Source: Halohasta salina (GTDB lineage: Archaea > Halobacteriota > Halobacteria > Halobacteriales > Haloferacaceae). From it: a stretch of DNA of 64,000 nt. The notes under the pieces were generated by a model that was given only the letters and a program-made list of their open reading frames with translations, was not told the origin of the DNA and ran no database searches. The stretch spans positions 620,001 to 684,000 of the forward strand of contig NZ_JAMZIE010000001.1 of NCBI RefSeq assembly GCF_024178165.1, written 5' to 3'. The position numbers and the translations under genes were made by a program. Positions 53,284 to 62,580 of the stretch are shown in pieces (position 1 is the stretch's first letter; the number at the start of each line of letters is the position of its first letter).

Positions 53284-55209
53284 ATGAGTTCAGTAGACAA
53301 GCAGCTCGACGAGTTGAAAGCAGAGATCGACAGCGAGGTTCCAGCCGATATTACCGTCTCCGACGTCACCTACGAGGGACCGGAGCTGGTGCTCTACACG
53401 CCACACCCCAAGCGGTTCGCCCGCAACGGTGATCTGGTCCGCAACCTCGCCAGCAAACTCCGGAAGCGCATCACGGTCCGCCCGGACCCCGAGGCGCTGT
53501 CGTCCCCGAAGACGGCCGACAAGGAGATCCGCTCGGTGATCCCCGACGACGCCGGTGTCACCGACCTCGACTTCCATCAGGACACCGGTGAGGTCGTCAT
53601 CGAGGCCGAAAAGCCCGGCATGGTGATCGGTCGACACGGGTCGACGCTCCGGGAGATCACCAAGCAGGTCGGCTGGACCCCGGAGGTCGTCCGCACACCA
53701 CCCATCGAGTCCTCGACGGTTTCCAATGTCCGCAACTTCCTCAAACAGGAACGCGAGGAGCGACGCGACATCCTCGAACGCGTGGGTCGACAGATCCACC
53801 GCGAAGAGATGGGCCGCGATCAGTGGGTCCGGATCTCGACGCTCGGCTGTTGTCGGGAGGTCGGCCGAGCGAGTTTCATCCTGTCGACGGCCGAGACCCG
53901 AATCCTGATCGACTGCGGCGACAAACCCGGCGCGGAGGGGGAGGTCCCCTACCTACAGGTTCCCGAAGCCCTCGGCTCGGGGCCGAACTCCATCGACGCC
54001 GTGGTGTTGACCCACGCCCACCTCGACCACTCGGCGCTGCTGCCGCTCCTCTTTAAATACGGCTACGACGGCCCGATCTACTGTACGGAGCCAACGCGGG
54101 ATCTGATGGGCCTGCTGCAGCTCGACTACCTCGACGTGGCGGCCAAGGAGGGCCGGACCCCGCCCTATGACTCCGAGCAAGTTCGAGAGACAATCAAACA
54201 CACCATCCCGCTCGAATACGGCGACGTGACCGACATCGCCCCCGATGTCAAGATCACGTTCCACAACGCGGGTCACATCCTCGGCTCGGCGGTGACCCAC
54301 TTCCACATCGGCGATGGGATGTACAACGTCGCCTTCTCCGGGGACATCCACTACACCGACACCCGCCTTTTCAACGGCGCGGTCAACGACTTCCCGCGGG
54401 TCGAGACGCTCGTCATGGAGTCGACCTACGGCGGTCGGAACGACTACCAGACCGATCAGGAGGACTCCGAGGAAAAACTCCTTGAGGTCATCAACGAGAC
54501 CTACGACGACGGCGGCAAGGTGGTGATCCCGGCGTTCGCGGTGGGCCGTTCGCAGGAGATCATGCTCGTCCTCGAAGAGGCGATGCGGACCGGGAAAATC
54601 CCCTCCATGCCGATCCATCTCGATGGGATGATCTGGGAGGCGACGGCGATCCACACCACCTACCCCGAGTATCTCCGTGACGACCTCCAGAACCGCATCT
54701 TCCACGAGGATCAAAACCCGTTCCTCGCCGAGGAGTTCAATCATATCGACGGCGGCGAGGAGGAGCGCCAGGAGGTCGCCGACGGCGACCAGTGTATCAT
54801 CCTCTCTACCTCGGGGATGGTCACCGGCGGCCCGATCATGTCGTGGCTGCGGCACACCGGATCGGATCCGAACTCGCGGCTCGTCTTCGTCGGCTATCAG
54901 GCTCAGGGAACGCTCGGCCGCCGGATCCAGAACGGCTGGGACGAGATCCCGGTCAACGACAGCTACGGCGGCGGCCGGTCGAACACGCTGTCGCTGAAGA
55001 TGGACGTGGCCACCGTCGACGGCTTCTCGGGCCACGCCGACCGCAAGGGGCTGATGGACTTCGTCCGGACGATGAACCCACGCCCCGAGAAGGTACTCTG
55101 TGTCCACGGTGACGAGCGATCGGTTCAGGACCTCTCGTCGGCGCTCTACCACGAGTTCAACATGCGGACGTTCGCGCCGAAGAACCTCGAAACGTTCCGG
55201 TTCAAATAG
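53284..55209 (+). CDS. aCPSF1/FttA, KH-MBL-beta-CASP ribonuclease and transcription terminator
   Basis: The 641-residue protein is the archaeal homologue of CPSF73. Two N-terminal KH modules (about residues 1-140, with GRHG at 116-119) are followed by a metallo-beta-lactamase domain with THAHLDH at 243-249 and a beta-CASP domain. It cleaves nascent RNA after U-rich tracts and terminates transcription, and is essential in archaea that have been tested. The ATG at 53284 (MSSVDKQLDEL) is the conserved start. The 243-bp upstream region is shared with a divergent gene. Confidence 0.96.
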   Translation: MSSVDKQLDELKAEIDSEVPADITVSDVTYEGPELVLYTPHPKRFARNGDLVRNLASKLRKRITVRPDPEALSSPKTADKEIRSVIPDDAGVTDLDFHQDTGEVVIEAEKPGMVIGRHGSTLREITKQVGWTPEVVRTPPIESSTVSNVRNFLKQEREERRDILERVGRQIHREEMGRDQWVRISTLGCCREVGRASFILSTAETRILIDCGDKPGAEGEVPYLQVPEALGSGPNSIDAVVLTHAHLDHSALLPLLFKYGYDGPIYCTEPTRDLMGLLQLDYLDVAAKEGRTPPYDSEQVRETIKHTIPLEYGDVTDIAPDVKITFHNAGHILGSAVTHFHIGDGMYNVAFSGDIHYTDTRLFNGAVNDFPRVETLVMESTYGGRNDYQTDQEDSEEKLLEVINETYDDGGKVVIPAFAVGRSQEIMLVLEEAMRTGKIPSMPIHLDGMIWEATAIHTTYPEYLRDDLQNRIFHEDQNPFLAEEFNHIDGGEEERQEVADGDQCIILSTSGMVTGGPIMSWLRHTGSDPNSRLVFVGYQAQGTLGRRIQNGWDEIPVNDSYGGGRSNTLSLKMDVATVDGFSGHADRKGLMDFVRTMNPRPEKVLCVHGDERSVQDLSSALYHEFNMRTFAPKNLETFRFK

Positions 55210-55257
55210 CCAGCCGACCCGCCTGTCGGCACTGCGGTGGGGTGATAGCGGTGCTGT

Positions 55258-55428
55258 TTATCGGAGTTCCTTCCACTCGGTGCCACATTCCGGACAGGTC
55301 CGCACCGAAAACACCTCGTCGGGATCGTTTTTCTTCTTCACTTGCTCGTCGCAGGCCGTACAGACGAGGCGGCCGTAATTGTCCTTCTCCAACGCGCCTT
55401 CGCGGAGTCCTTTGCGGGTCGACTTCAT
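55258..55428 (-). CDS. HVO_0758-type zinc-finger microprotein
   Basis: The 56-residue product has two CxxC zinc pairs: CTACDE near residue 23 and CPECGTEW near 45. The opening KSTRKGLREGALEKDNYGRL matches, from memory, the haloarchaeal HVO_0758 group of zinc-finger microproteins. The TATA-like element GGTTTTTATT at 55451-55460 lies 23-32 nt upstream. Such proteins may bind RNA or protein; the partner is unknown. Confidence 0.85.
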   Translation of the reverse strand: MKSTRKGLREGALEKDNYGRLVCTACDEQVKKKNDPDEVFSVRTCPECGTEWKELR

Positions 55429-55546
55429 AACTGACGGGTTGGAACGCCACAATAAAAACCTCTTGGCTGTCTCCGGCCGCCAACCGCCCGCCGAAACCGC
55501 CGAACCGAGGGGCATATGGTCGCAGGGACCCAACGTAAGTCAACCG

Positions 55547-56695
55547 ATGGAGTACGTCCAAGAGCAGGTTACGACGCTCCACGAACTCCGGGAGCCGACA
55601 CCCGACGCACCGACCGACCGGGCAGCGGTCGTCGTGCCGATGACCGAACGGGAGTACGGCGGGCTGGCCGCCGAGCGGGTGCTCTCGGAGCTGTCGGCCG
55701 TCGACCCCCACCGGGTCGTCGTCCCGCTGCGGACCCCAGCCGAGACGGTCGGGTCGTTCCGCGAGTGGCTCGAGGGGTTCGATCTCCCGATCGAGGTGCT
55801 GTGGTGCAGCGGGCCGCGCGTCGACGAACTGCTTGTCGACCACGGCCTCAACGGCGAGGGGGGCAAGGGGCGGGACGTCTGGCTTGCCCTCGGGCAGGTC
55901 CTCGATGCCGAATACGTCGTCTGCCACGACGCCGATACCAAGACCTACGATCGGTCGTACGTCCCGCGGCTGCTGTTTCCGCTCGAACACGGCCACCAGT
56001 TCGCCAAGGGGTACTACGCCCGCGTCGAGAACAACGCCCTCTACGGCCGGCTGTTCCGGCTGTTTTATGCGCCGTTGCTCCGAACGCTCGCCGCCGAGAC
56101 CGACGCCCCGGTGTTGGACTACCTCTCCGCGTTCCGGTATGCGCTTGCAGGGGAGTTCGCCGCCACCGGCGAGTTGGTCTCGACGCTCCGCGTCCAGCGG
56201 TCGTGGGGGCTCGAAGTCGGGACGTTAGGCGATGCCTACGCCCACGCCGGCTTCGAGGGGACCGCACAGGTCGACCTCGGGGCCTACGAACACGACCACC
56301 GTGCCGTGGGGGGGCCGGCGGGGCTCTCGGAGATGAGCAGCGCCGTCGGCGATGCCCTGTTTCGGGTCGTCGCCGAGCACGGTGTCGAGCCCGACTACGC
56401 CACGGTAGCCGACCGTTACCGGTCGGTCGCCGCACGGTTCGTCGATCAGTACGCGGTCGATGCGGCCTACAACGGCCTCAACTACGATCGCGGCGACGAA
56501 CTCGATCAGGTCGACGCCTACAGCGAGACGATCGACGAGCCGGGCGCCGACAGCCGACTTCCGGCGTGGCGTGAGGCCCCGATTGCGCCCGAAGCCGTCG
56601 CCGAGGCTGCCGCGGCCGATCTCGCCGCAGCCACCGAGGAATCGACCGAGGCGTCGAGAGACACCGGCGGGATCGCGGACGCGACCGATCCGTAG
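55547..56695 (+). CDS. Glycosyltransferase, glucosyl-3-phosphoglycerate synthase-like
   Basis: The 382-residue protein has a family-2/81-type fold with the nucleotide-sugar DxD-like motif VCHDADTKTYD near residue 126 and the typical AKGYYARV. The segment ERSWGLEVG-like VQRSWGLEVGTLGDAY near residue 223 is characteristic of GpgS. It may build glucosylglycerate-type compatible solutes, which suits a halophile. The last 40 residues are Ala/Glu-rich and likely disordered. The cognate phosphatase is not adjacent. Confidence 0.8.
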   Translation: MEYVQEQVTTLHELREPTPDAPTDRAAVVVPMTEREYGGLAAERVLSELSAVDPHRVVVPLRTPAETVGSFREWLEGFDLPIEVLWCSGPRVDELLVDHGLNGEGGKGRDVWLALGQVLDAEYVVCHDADTKTYDRSYVPRLLFPLEHGHQFAKGYYARVENNALYGRLFRLFYAPLLRTLAAETDAPVLDYLSAFRYALAGEFAATGELVSTLRVQRSWGLEVGTLGDAYAHAGFEGTAQVDLGAYEHDHRAVGGPAGLSEMSSAVGDALFRVVAEHGVEPDYATVADRYRSVAARFVDQYAVDAAYNGLNYDRGDELDQVDAYSETIDEPGADSRLPAWREAPIAPEAVAEAAAADLAAATEESTEASRDTGGIADATDP

Positions 56696-56733
56696 CCGAT
56701 AGACCGATACGGGTCCGGGCTCCAGACGGGTGT

Positions 56734-57219
56734 ATGTCGACTACACACGACGAGCTAGCCGGGGTCGTCGACCTCTTCGGCGCGCTGCGGCGGGCGGAGT
56801 TGACCGCCGCACTCGACGAACTCGCATTCAAACAGGGGCAGGACGTCGACGAGTCGGCGCTGCGGTCGACCATCGAGGCGGCTATCGACGCCTACGCGCT
56901 GGTCGAGTACGAGCCAGCCGCAGGTGATACCGACAGCGAGCCGCTCGTGGCCGTCGGGCCAACGGCGTTTCCCACCCTGCCGCCGAACGCCGAGGATCTG
57001 CCACACATTCTCGACTACGACCGTCGAACGGTCGACCGCGAGCGGCTCGCCGAGCAGGTTAGTCACCGCCTAACGACCGAGGCAGCGGCCGTCGTCGAGG
57101 CCGATAACCAGACGCGAGCGGCCGAACTGCTGGACGTGAGCTACGATATCGAGACGTGGGCGAGCGTCGACGCCGGCGAGGTTCGGTCGGTACTGGATCC
57201 GGTTCTCCCGCAAGATTAA
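56734..57219 (+). CDS. Conserved hypothetical haloarchaeal protein
   Basis: The 161-residue acidic protein has an N-terminal helical half (ELAGVVDLFGALRRAELTAALDELAFKQG) that resembles a winged-helix domain, an acidic loop with GDTDSEP, and a C-terminal helix RTVDRERLAEQVSHRL. No family is recognised. It lies 24 bp before the Nudix gene on the same strand, and the two are probably co-transcribed. Confidence 0.7.
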   Translation: MSTTHDELAGVVDLFGALRRAELTAALDELAFKQGQDVDESALRSTIEAAIDAYALVEYEPAAGDTDSEPLVAVGPTAFPTLPPNAEDLPHILDYDRRTVDRERLAEQVSHRLTTEAAAVVEADNQTRAAELLDVSYDIETWASVDAGEVRSVLDPVLPQD

Positions 57220-57243
57220 GAGGACACCGACCAACAGAATCGT

Positions 57244-57843
57244 ATGGACCTGACGGGCGTGGGCCGGCATACGCCGTCGAAGCTGACAGATCCGGAGCGC
57301 GAGGCGGCCGTGCTCGCACCCGTGATCCGGCAGGACGGCCGCGAGGAGATCCTCTTTACCAAGCGCTCCGAGCAGCTCGGCGACCACCCCGGACAGATGA
57401 GCTTCCCCGGCGGCAGCCGTGAACCCGAGGACGACGACCTCGAAGCGACCGCGCTCCGGGAGGCCCACGAGGAGATCGGCCTCTCGCCGAGCGAGGCCGA
57501 CGTCGTCGGCGTGATCGACGACATCGAAACCGTCACCCGCTACATCGTCCGGCCGTACGTCGGGGTGATTCCCGACCGAGCCTACACCCCCGACGAGTAC
57601 GAGGTCGCCGAAATCGTCCGGCTGTCGGTCGCGGCACTCACCGACCCGACGAACTACGAGTCAGAGTACCGCGACCACCCCGAGTACGGTCCGATCCGGA
57701 TTCACTACTTCCACGTCGACGGCTACACCGTCTGGGGAGCCACCGGCCGTATGTTGGCGCAGCTGCTGGAACTCACGACCGACTGGGAGGTCCCGCCGGA
57801 GGTCGACCGGGTCGCCGACCCGGACGCGGAGCTCCCGATCTAA
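57244..57843 (+). CDS. Nudix hydrolase, CoA pyrophosphatase type
   Basis: The 199-residue Nudix enzyme has the Nudix box with GGSREPEDDDLEATALREAHEEIG at about 56-79 and, just before it, the NudL-type motif ILFTKRSEQLGDHPGQMSFPGG at 36-57. That combination marks CoA pyrophosphatases, which cleave CoA and its derivatives to phosphopantetheine. The product is likely cytoplasmic and magnesium dependent. Confidence 0.9.
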   Translation: MDLTGVGRHTPSKLTDPEREAAVLAPVIRQDGREEILFTKRSEQLGDHPGQMSFPGGSREPEDDDLEATALREAHEEIGLSPSEADVVGVIDDIETVTRYIVRPYVGVIPDRAYTPDEYEVAEIVRLSVAALTDPTNYESEYRDHPEYGPIRIHYFHVDGYTVWGATGRMLAQLLELTTDWEVPPEVDRVADPDAELPI

Positions 57844-57846
57844 ACC

Positions 57847-58386
57847 CTACGCCCCGGTATTCTCGGCGTCGTCGGTGTCTTCCTCGCCGTCGGCGCCGTC
57901 GGCGATGTCGATCCGCGTGGTGTCGTCGGTGTCGTCGCCGTCGGCCGCCGACGCGTCCGGCTCGGCCGCCGGCTCGTCGTCGACGGTGACGGTTCGTGCA
58001 CGCTCGGATTTGGGGACCCGGACCTGCAGGGTTCCCGAGCGGGTGAGCGTCGCCGAGGGCGCAGCCTCGCCGGCGGTGACGCTCGCGTCCTCGGGGAGGT
58101 CGGCCGTCCCCGAGAGCGTCAGCCCGCGGCCGGGGAACCGCATCTCGAAGTCCTCGTAGAACTCTCGAAACCGGTCAATCCGGACTTCGAGTTCGGTGTC
58201 CATGAATCGGACCTGAATGTCCTCGGTGGTCGCACCGGGGGCGTCGAAGACGACGAGGTACTCCTCGTCCGTTTCGAGGAGGTCGTAGGCCAGTGGTTTG
58301 CGCTCCTGTACCTGTCCGACTCCACGGCCCACGCGTTCGAGCACCGTGCTGATCGCCTCCTTGCCGTAGCTTTTGAGCCCCGTCAT
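57847..58386 (-). CDS. Hsp20/alpha-crystallin family protein
   Basis: The 179-residue protein carries an alpha-crystallin core: AYDLLETDEEYLVVFDAPGATTEDI at about residues 33-57, then a central strand block EVRIDRF and a final SGTLQVRVPK. A long Asp/Ala-rich acidic tail of about 45 residues follows, likely disordered and halophilic. It may act as an ATP-independent chaperone, or resemble the GvpH-like proteins of gas vesicles. It overlaps the small zinc-finger gene by 4 nt. Confidence 0.85.
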   Translation of the reverse strand: MTGLKSYGKEAISTVLERVGRGVGQVQERKPLAYDLLETDEEYLVVFDAPGATTEDIQVRFMDTELEVRIDRFREFYEDFEMRFPGRGLTLSGTADLPEDASVTAGEAAPSATLTRSGTLQVRVPKSERARTVTVDDEPAAEPDASAADGDDTDDTTRIDIADGADGEEDTDDAENTGA

Positions 58387-58541
58387 AGTTCGATCTCCGA
58401 GAGGTGTGCGCCGCTGCTGCAGTAGGGACAGACTAACGCCCCGACGTCGTGGTCCTCCGGCACGTCGTAGGTGTAGTGGACCTCGAACATATCGAGTTCG
58501 CAGTCCGAACTCTCACAGACGACTTCGGCGGTGGCTGGCAT
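58383..58541 (-). CDS. Small zinc-finger-like protein upstream of Hsp20
   Basis: The 52-residue product begins MPATAEVVCESSDCELDMF and ends CPYCSSGAHLSEIEL. The CxxxxC and CxxC pairs suggest one zinc site, probably a zinc-ribbon-like fold. Its TGA stop overlaps the ATG of the Hsp20 gene (ATGA), so the two are translationally coupled. It is below the length limit of usual gene finders, but similar short proteins are conserved in haloarchaea. Confidence 0.7.
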   Translation of the reverse strand: MPATAEVVCESSDCELDMFEVHYTYDVPEDHDVGALVCPYCSSGAHLSEIEL

Positions 58542-58617
58542 AGTACGAAGTTGGGTCGCCACCGGCTTAAATGGCGTGGAGACTGATGGTTTCGGGGGCT
58601 ACGACCGGGACCGCACA

Positions 58618-58624
58618 GTTTTAC
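58618..58624 (+). promoter_or_regulatory. TATA-like box of the radical SAM gene
   Basis: GTTTTAC lies 25-31 nt before the ATG at 58649, consistent with a leaderless transcript. It argues against the in-frame ATG at 58571, which would lie upstream of the promoter. Confidence 0.55.
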
Positions 58625-58648
58625 CGCCTCGACATCGAACCCCGTCGT

Positions 58649-60370
58649 ATGACCGACCCGTCGGAGCTTTCGGTGACCATCGTCGACGGCTACGTCGACG
58701 AGCCCGCCCATTTCGGCGTGCCACCCTACATCTCTACCTATCCGCGCTTTACCGCGGGCGCGCTGGTCGACGCTGGCGTTCCCCCGGAGGGGATTACCTA
58801 CCACACGATCGACGAACTCCGCGAGGACAAGCAGAAGTGGCGGGCGATCTCGGAGGCCGATCTCTTCGTCTACGTCGGCGGGATGACCGTCCCCGGGAAG
58901 TACGTCGGCGGCACCCCCGCCGAACCTGAGGAGGTCAAGGAGATGGCGTGGGTCGCCGAGGGGACCTCGATCCTCGGCGGCCCGGTCCGGTTCGGCGTCG
59001 GCGACGAGAACGCCGGGGCGACCGAGACCGAGCGCAAGGATCTGGACTACGATTTCGTCGCCAAGGGCGACATCGAAGCGGCGGTTTACGATCTGGTCGA
59101 CTCCGGCCTCGAAGGGTTCAACAACCGGATGCGGGACAACGAGGAACTCAGCCGGTGGGCCCCCGGCGGCGCGTTCATCGTCGAACAACACCCCAACCAC
59201 CCCGACCACCTGATCTGTGAGATCGAGACCTCCCGTGGCTGTGCCTACCGGTGTTCGTTCTGCACTGAACCACTGTACGGGAATCCGTCGTTCCGGACGC
59301 CCGTGGCGGTCGTCGAGGAGGTCGACGCCCTATCGGACTACGGGGTCCAGCATTTCAGACTGGGTCGACAGGCCGACATCCTCGCCTTCGGCGGCGACGG
59401 CGAGGCCCCCAACCCCGAGGCGCTACGGCAGCTCTACGGTGGGATTCGGGAAGTTGCCCCCGACTTGGAGACGCTCCACTTGGACAACATGAACCCGATC
59501 ACGATCGCCAAGTGGCCCGAAAAGAGCCGCGAGGGGATCCGGATCATCGCCGAACACAACACCCCCGGCGACACCGCCGCCTTCGGCCTTGAGTCGGCTG
59601 ATCCACTCGTCCAAGAGGAAAACAACCTCAACGTCACCGCCGAGGAGTGTTTTGAAGCTGTGAAGATCGTCAACGAGGAGGCGGGCTGGCGACCCGGCGA
59701 CGACCCCGACGCGGCCCCGACCCACGGCGAGGGGGCGGCCAACCGACTGCCGAAACTCCTGCCGGGAATCAACCTCCTCCACGGCCTGAAGGCCGAACGT
59801 GAGGAAACCTACGAACACAACCGCGAGTTCCTCCAGCGCGTCTACGACGAGGGGCTGATGCTCCGGCGGATCAACATCCGGCAGGTGATGGCCTTCGACG
59901 GCACCGATATGTCGGATACCGGTGCGGAGATTGCCCACGAGCACAAGGAGCTATTTAAATCGTACAAGCAGGAGATCCGCCAGCAGATCGACCAGCCGAT
60001 GTTGGAACGGGTGACGCCGGAGGGGACGGTGCTGCCGGACGTCCATCTCGAATACCATCAGGACGGCCGGACGTTCGGCCGACAACTCGGCACCTACCCC
60101 CTCCTCGTTGGCATTCCCGGCGAACACCCCCTCGAAACGACGATCGACGCGGTGGTCGTCGACCACGGCTACCGTTCGGTGACCGCGGTTCCCTACCCAC
60201 TCGATCTCAACAGCGCGACGATGAAGCAGCTCGAAGCGCTGCCGGGGATCGGTCGACAGCGGGCCGGCGACATCATCGTCGGGCGGCCCTACGAGGCAGC
60301 CAGCGAGGTCGGCGACGGCGTCGACCTCACAGCGTACGCCACCGCCCGACCGCCACAGCAGGCCGACTGA
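58649..60370 (+). CDS. Radical SAM protein with a C-terminal helix-hairpin-helix
   Basis: The 573-residue enzyme has the radical SAM cluster CAYRCSFC (Cys198, Cys202, Cys205) after a unique N-terminal domain of about 190 residues with VGVGDEN-like FGVGDENAGATETERKD. A C-terminal helix-hairpin-helix (LNSATMKQLEALPGIGRQRAGDII) suggests nucleic-acid binding. The substrate is unknown. The archaeal group resembles the MJ radical SAM/HhH family. It leads a three-gene run with the MBL and YkgJ genes. Confidence 0.82.
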   Translation: MTDPSELSVTIVDGYVDEPAHFGVPPYISTYPRFTAGALVDAGVPPEGITYHTIDELREDKQKWRAISEADLFVYVGGMTVPGKYVGGTPAEPEEVKEMAWVAEGTSILGGPVRFGVGDENAGATETERKDLDYDFVAKGDIEAAVYDLVDSGLEGFNNRMRDNEELSRWAPGGAFIVEQHPNHPDHLICEIETSRGCAYRCSFCTEPLYGNPSFRTPVAVVEEVDALSDYGVQHFRLGRQADILAFGGDGEAPNPEALRQLYGGIREVAPDLETLHLDNMNPITIAKWPEKSREGIRIIAEHNTPGDTAAFGLESADPLVQEENNLNVTAEECFEAVKIVNEEAGWRPGDDPDAAPTHGEGAANRLPKLLPGINLLHGLKAEREETYEHNREFLQRVYDEGLMLRRINIRQVMAFDGTDMSDTGAEIAHEHKELFKSYKQEIRQQIDQPMLERVTPEGTVLPDVHLEYHQDGRTFGRQLGTYPLLVGIPGEHPLETTIDAVVVDHGYRSVTAVPYPLDLNSATMKQLEALPGIGRQRAGDIIVGRPYEAASEVGDGVDLTAYATARPPQQAD

Positions 60371-60383
60371 GCCGCTCTCCAAT

Positions 60384-61190
60384 ATGATACAGCAGACAGA
60401 CATCACACGGATTTCGGTCCCCACCGACACCGTCGCGACGACCGAGCAGACGAACGTCTACCTGATCGACGGCGACGAGTCGTTACTGCTCGATCCCGCA
60501 GCGCGGCACCCCGAGGTCGACGCCGCCGTCGAGGACCACGACCCCGACCACATCACCGCCACGCATAGCCACCCGGACCACATCCGGGGGTTGACCGCTT
60601 ACGCCTTCGAGACGGACGCGACCGTCTGGGCCCCGGTCGGCTACGAGAACCGCTTTGCCCAGTCGACCGGCGTCTACCCCGCCCGGACCTTCCGCGAGAG
60701 CCACCGCGTCGGTCCGATGACGGCCATCGAGACGCCGGGCCACGCCAGTGACCACACCGCCTTTGAGGTCGACCTCGCGGACGGCCGGTCCGCCATCTTC
60801 ACCGGCGATCTGGTCGTCGACGAGGGGAGCGTCGTCGTTGGCGGGCCGGACGCGGATATGGCCGCCTATCTCGACTCCCTCCGGCGGGTTCGGGAGCGTG
60901 ACCCCGACGTCCTGTATCCGGGCCACGGGCCCGTGATCGACGACCCCATCGACGCTATCGACCGCCTCGTCGACCACCGCGAGGCCCGCGAACAGGCGGT
61001 TCTCGACGCGCTGGCTGCCAACGCCGAGGAGGTCGACGAGATCGTCGACCGCGCCTACGAGAAGGACCTCTCGGGGGTGTACGACCTCGCGCGGAAGACG
61101 GTGGTCGCCCACATCCGGAAACTCGATGCCGAGGGGCGGGTCCGGTGGGACCCCGAGACCGAACAGGCCACGCTGGTCGGGGGGCAGTGA
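60384..61190 (+). CDS. MBL-fold metallohydrolase with a winged-helix tail (LACTB2-like)
   Basis: The 268-residue protein has the metallo-beta-lactamase motif HSHPDH at 61-66, a later GHASDHTAFEV, and FTGDLVV with the bridging Asp. The C-terminal 70 residues (VVAHIRKLDAEGRVRW) form a winged-helix, as in human LACTB2, an endoribonuclease. It may be an RNase or hydrolase. It begins 13 nt after the radical SAM gene. Confidence 0.85.
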   Translation: MIQQTDITRISVPTDTVATTEQTNVYLIDGDESLLLDPAARHPEVDAAVEDHDPDHITATHSHPDHIRGLTAYAFETDATVWAPVGYENRFAQSTGVYPARTFRESHRVGPMTAIETPGHASDHTAFEVDLADGRSAIFTGDLVVDEGSVVVGGPDADMAAYLDSLRRVRERDPDVLYPGHGPVIDDPIDAIDRLVDHREAREQAVLDALAANAEEVDEIVDRAYEKDLSGVYDLARKTVVAHIRKLDAEGRVRWDPETEQATLVGGQ

Positions 61191-61909
61191 TGGAGTCGCT
61201 GGAAACCGAACTCGAAGCGGCCTGCGAACTCGACGAGGCGGCGCTGGCCGACGCCATCGAAACCATTGGTTTCGAGTGTACCCGGTGTGGGGCCTGTTGT
61301 AAGGGATACGAGCCGGAAGACGGCGACAGCGGCGACGGCGGCGAATCGACCGGTGACAGAAACGAACCCACGGCCGACCGGGAGCCACACACGGCGACCG
61401 TGTTCCCCGACGAAGTCCGCGAGCTACAGGCGTCGACCGACTACGACTGGCGGGACGTCGCCCGCCCGATGCCCTATGGGCTCAGTGAGGGCGACGACGG
61501 TCCCGAGGGCGAGACTTTCGAGTGGGCGCTCCAGACCGACTCGTGTGGTGACTGCGCGTTTTATACCGAGGTAGACGACGACACCGGAGCCTGTCAGGTT
61601 CACGACGACCGACCGCTGATCTGTCGCACGTACCCGTTCAGCGTCGACCTCGGCGGGACGAGCCAGCCGATGGGCGAGGCCGTCGACGCGGAGGGCATGG
61701 TTCGGGCCCACGAATGTGACGGACTGGGACGGGATATCTCACGGGGGGAGGCCGAAGAGTTGGCGGCGGCGCTGAAAGCGCGGGCGATCAGAGAGATCGA
61801 GGAGGCGATCGGGGTTCGGGACAACTACCAGCCCGCGGCGGTCGACGGCGTCGTCGTCCACGACTCCGAAGGGGCGAAACGAGTCGACGGGCAGCCGGTC
61901 GACGAGTAG
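61190..61909 (+). CDS. YkgJ-family cysteine-cluster protein
   Basis: The 239-residue protein has the first cluster CTRCGACCKGY near residue 28, an acidic insertion with an Asp/Gly-rich linker, CGDCAFY near residue 121, and CQVHDDRPLICRTYPF near 136. These eight cysteines are the Fe/Zn cluster of the family (formerly UPF0153). Function is unknown. Its ATG overlaps the MBL stop by one base (TGATG), so it is translationally coupled to the metallohydrolase. Confidence 0.88.
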   Translation: MESLETELEAACELDEAALADAIETIGFECTRCGACCKGYEPEDGDSGDGGESTGDRNEPTADREPHTATVFPDEVRELQASTDYDWRDVARPMPYGLSEGDDGPEGETFEWALQTDSCGDCAFYTEVDDDTGACQVHDDRPLICRTYPFSVDLGGTSQPMGEAVDAEGMVRAHECDGLGRDISRGEAEELAAALKARAIREIEEAIGVRDNYQPAAVDGVVVHDSEGAKRVDGQPVDE

Positions 61910-61994
61910 CGTCGGCTCGTGTTTTTTAGGCTGCACTCGGTGGGAAGCCAGTCAGGTGTCGGTGGTCGCGATAGTTTCCGTCGGCCCTGCTGTG

Positions 61995-62531
61995 TCAGTC
62001 TCCGTCGGCCGTCAGTTCCATCCGCATCTCGACGTGCGGGATGCCGGCCTCCTCGAAGGGCTCGCTGACGACACGGTAGCCGTGTCGACGGTAGAACTCC
62101 GCGACGCGCTGTTGGGCGTGGAGGATACAGGCATCGACCCCGCGTTCGCGGGCGATCGTCTCACAGACGGCCATGAGTCGCCCACCCCAGCCAGCGCCGC
62201 GAGCCGACTTTCTGACGGCGATCCGCTCGCATTTGAGTGCGTCGCCGACCCGTCGAACCCGTGCGGTGCCGATCGGCCGTCCCTCGTCGACGAGGAGAAC
62301 GTGTTCGGCGACGGTCTCGTGGTCGTCCCACTCGATGGCCACGTCGACGCCCTGTTCGTCGACGAAGACGGCGTACCTGATCGCCGCGATGGCGGCCAGC
62401 GAGCCGACGCCGCCGTCGGTCGGCGTGCCGTCGACCCGGGCTGCGGCCGCATCGATGCCGCGGTCGGCGACCGTCTGTGCCCGGTCGACCGCGGCGTTCG
62501 CCGGCTCGGCGATCCGAACGAGTGTTGTCAT
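61995..62531 (-). CDS. GNAT-family N-acetyltransferase
   Basis: The 178-residue protein has the acetyl-CoA motif A near residue 115 (RIAVRKSARGAGWGGRLM) with the pyrophosphate loop GAGWGG, and a C-terminal YRRHGYRVVSEPF, which together resemble the ElaA-like GNATs. An N-terminal Ala-rich extension of about 40 residues is unusual. The acceptor substrate is unknown. Confidence 0.85.
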   Translation of the reverse strand: MTTLVRIAEPANAAVDRAQTVADRGIDAAAARVDGTPTDGGVGSLAAIAAIRYAVFVDEQGVDVAIEWDDHETVAEHVLLVDEGRPIGTARVRRVGDALKCERIAVRKSARGAGWGGRLMAVCETIARERGVDACILHAQQRVAEFYRRHGYRVVSEPFEEAGIPHVEMRMELTADGD

Positions 62532-62580
62532 CGTCTTCGGCTCCGTGTGCCGGGGACTCGAAGCTATCGACGCCGACCGG

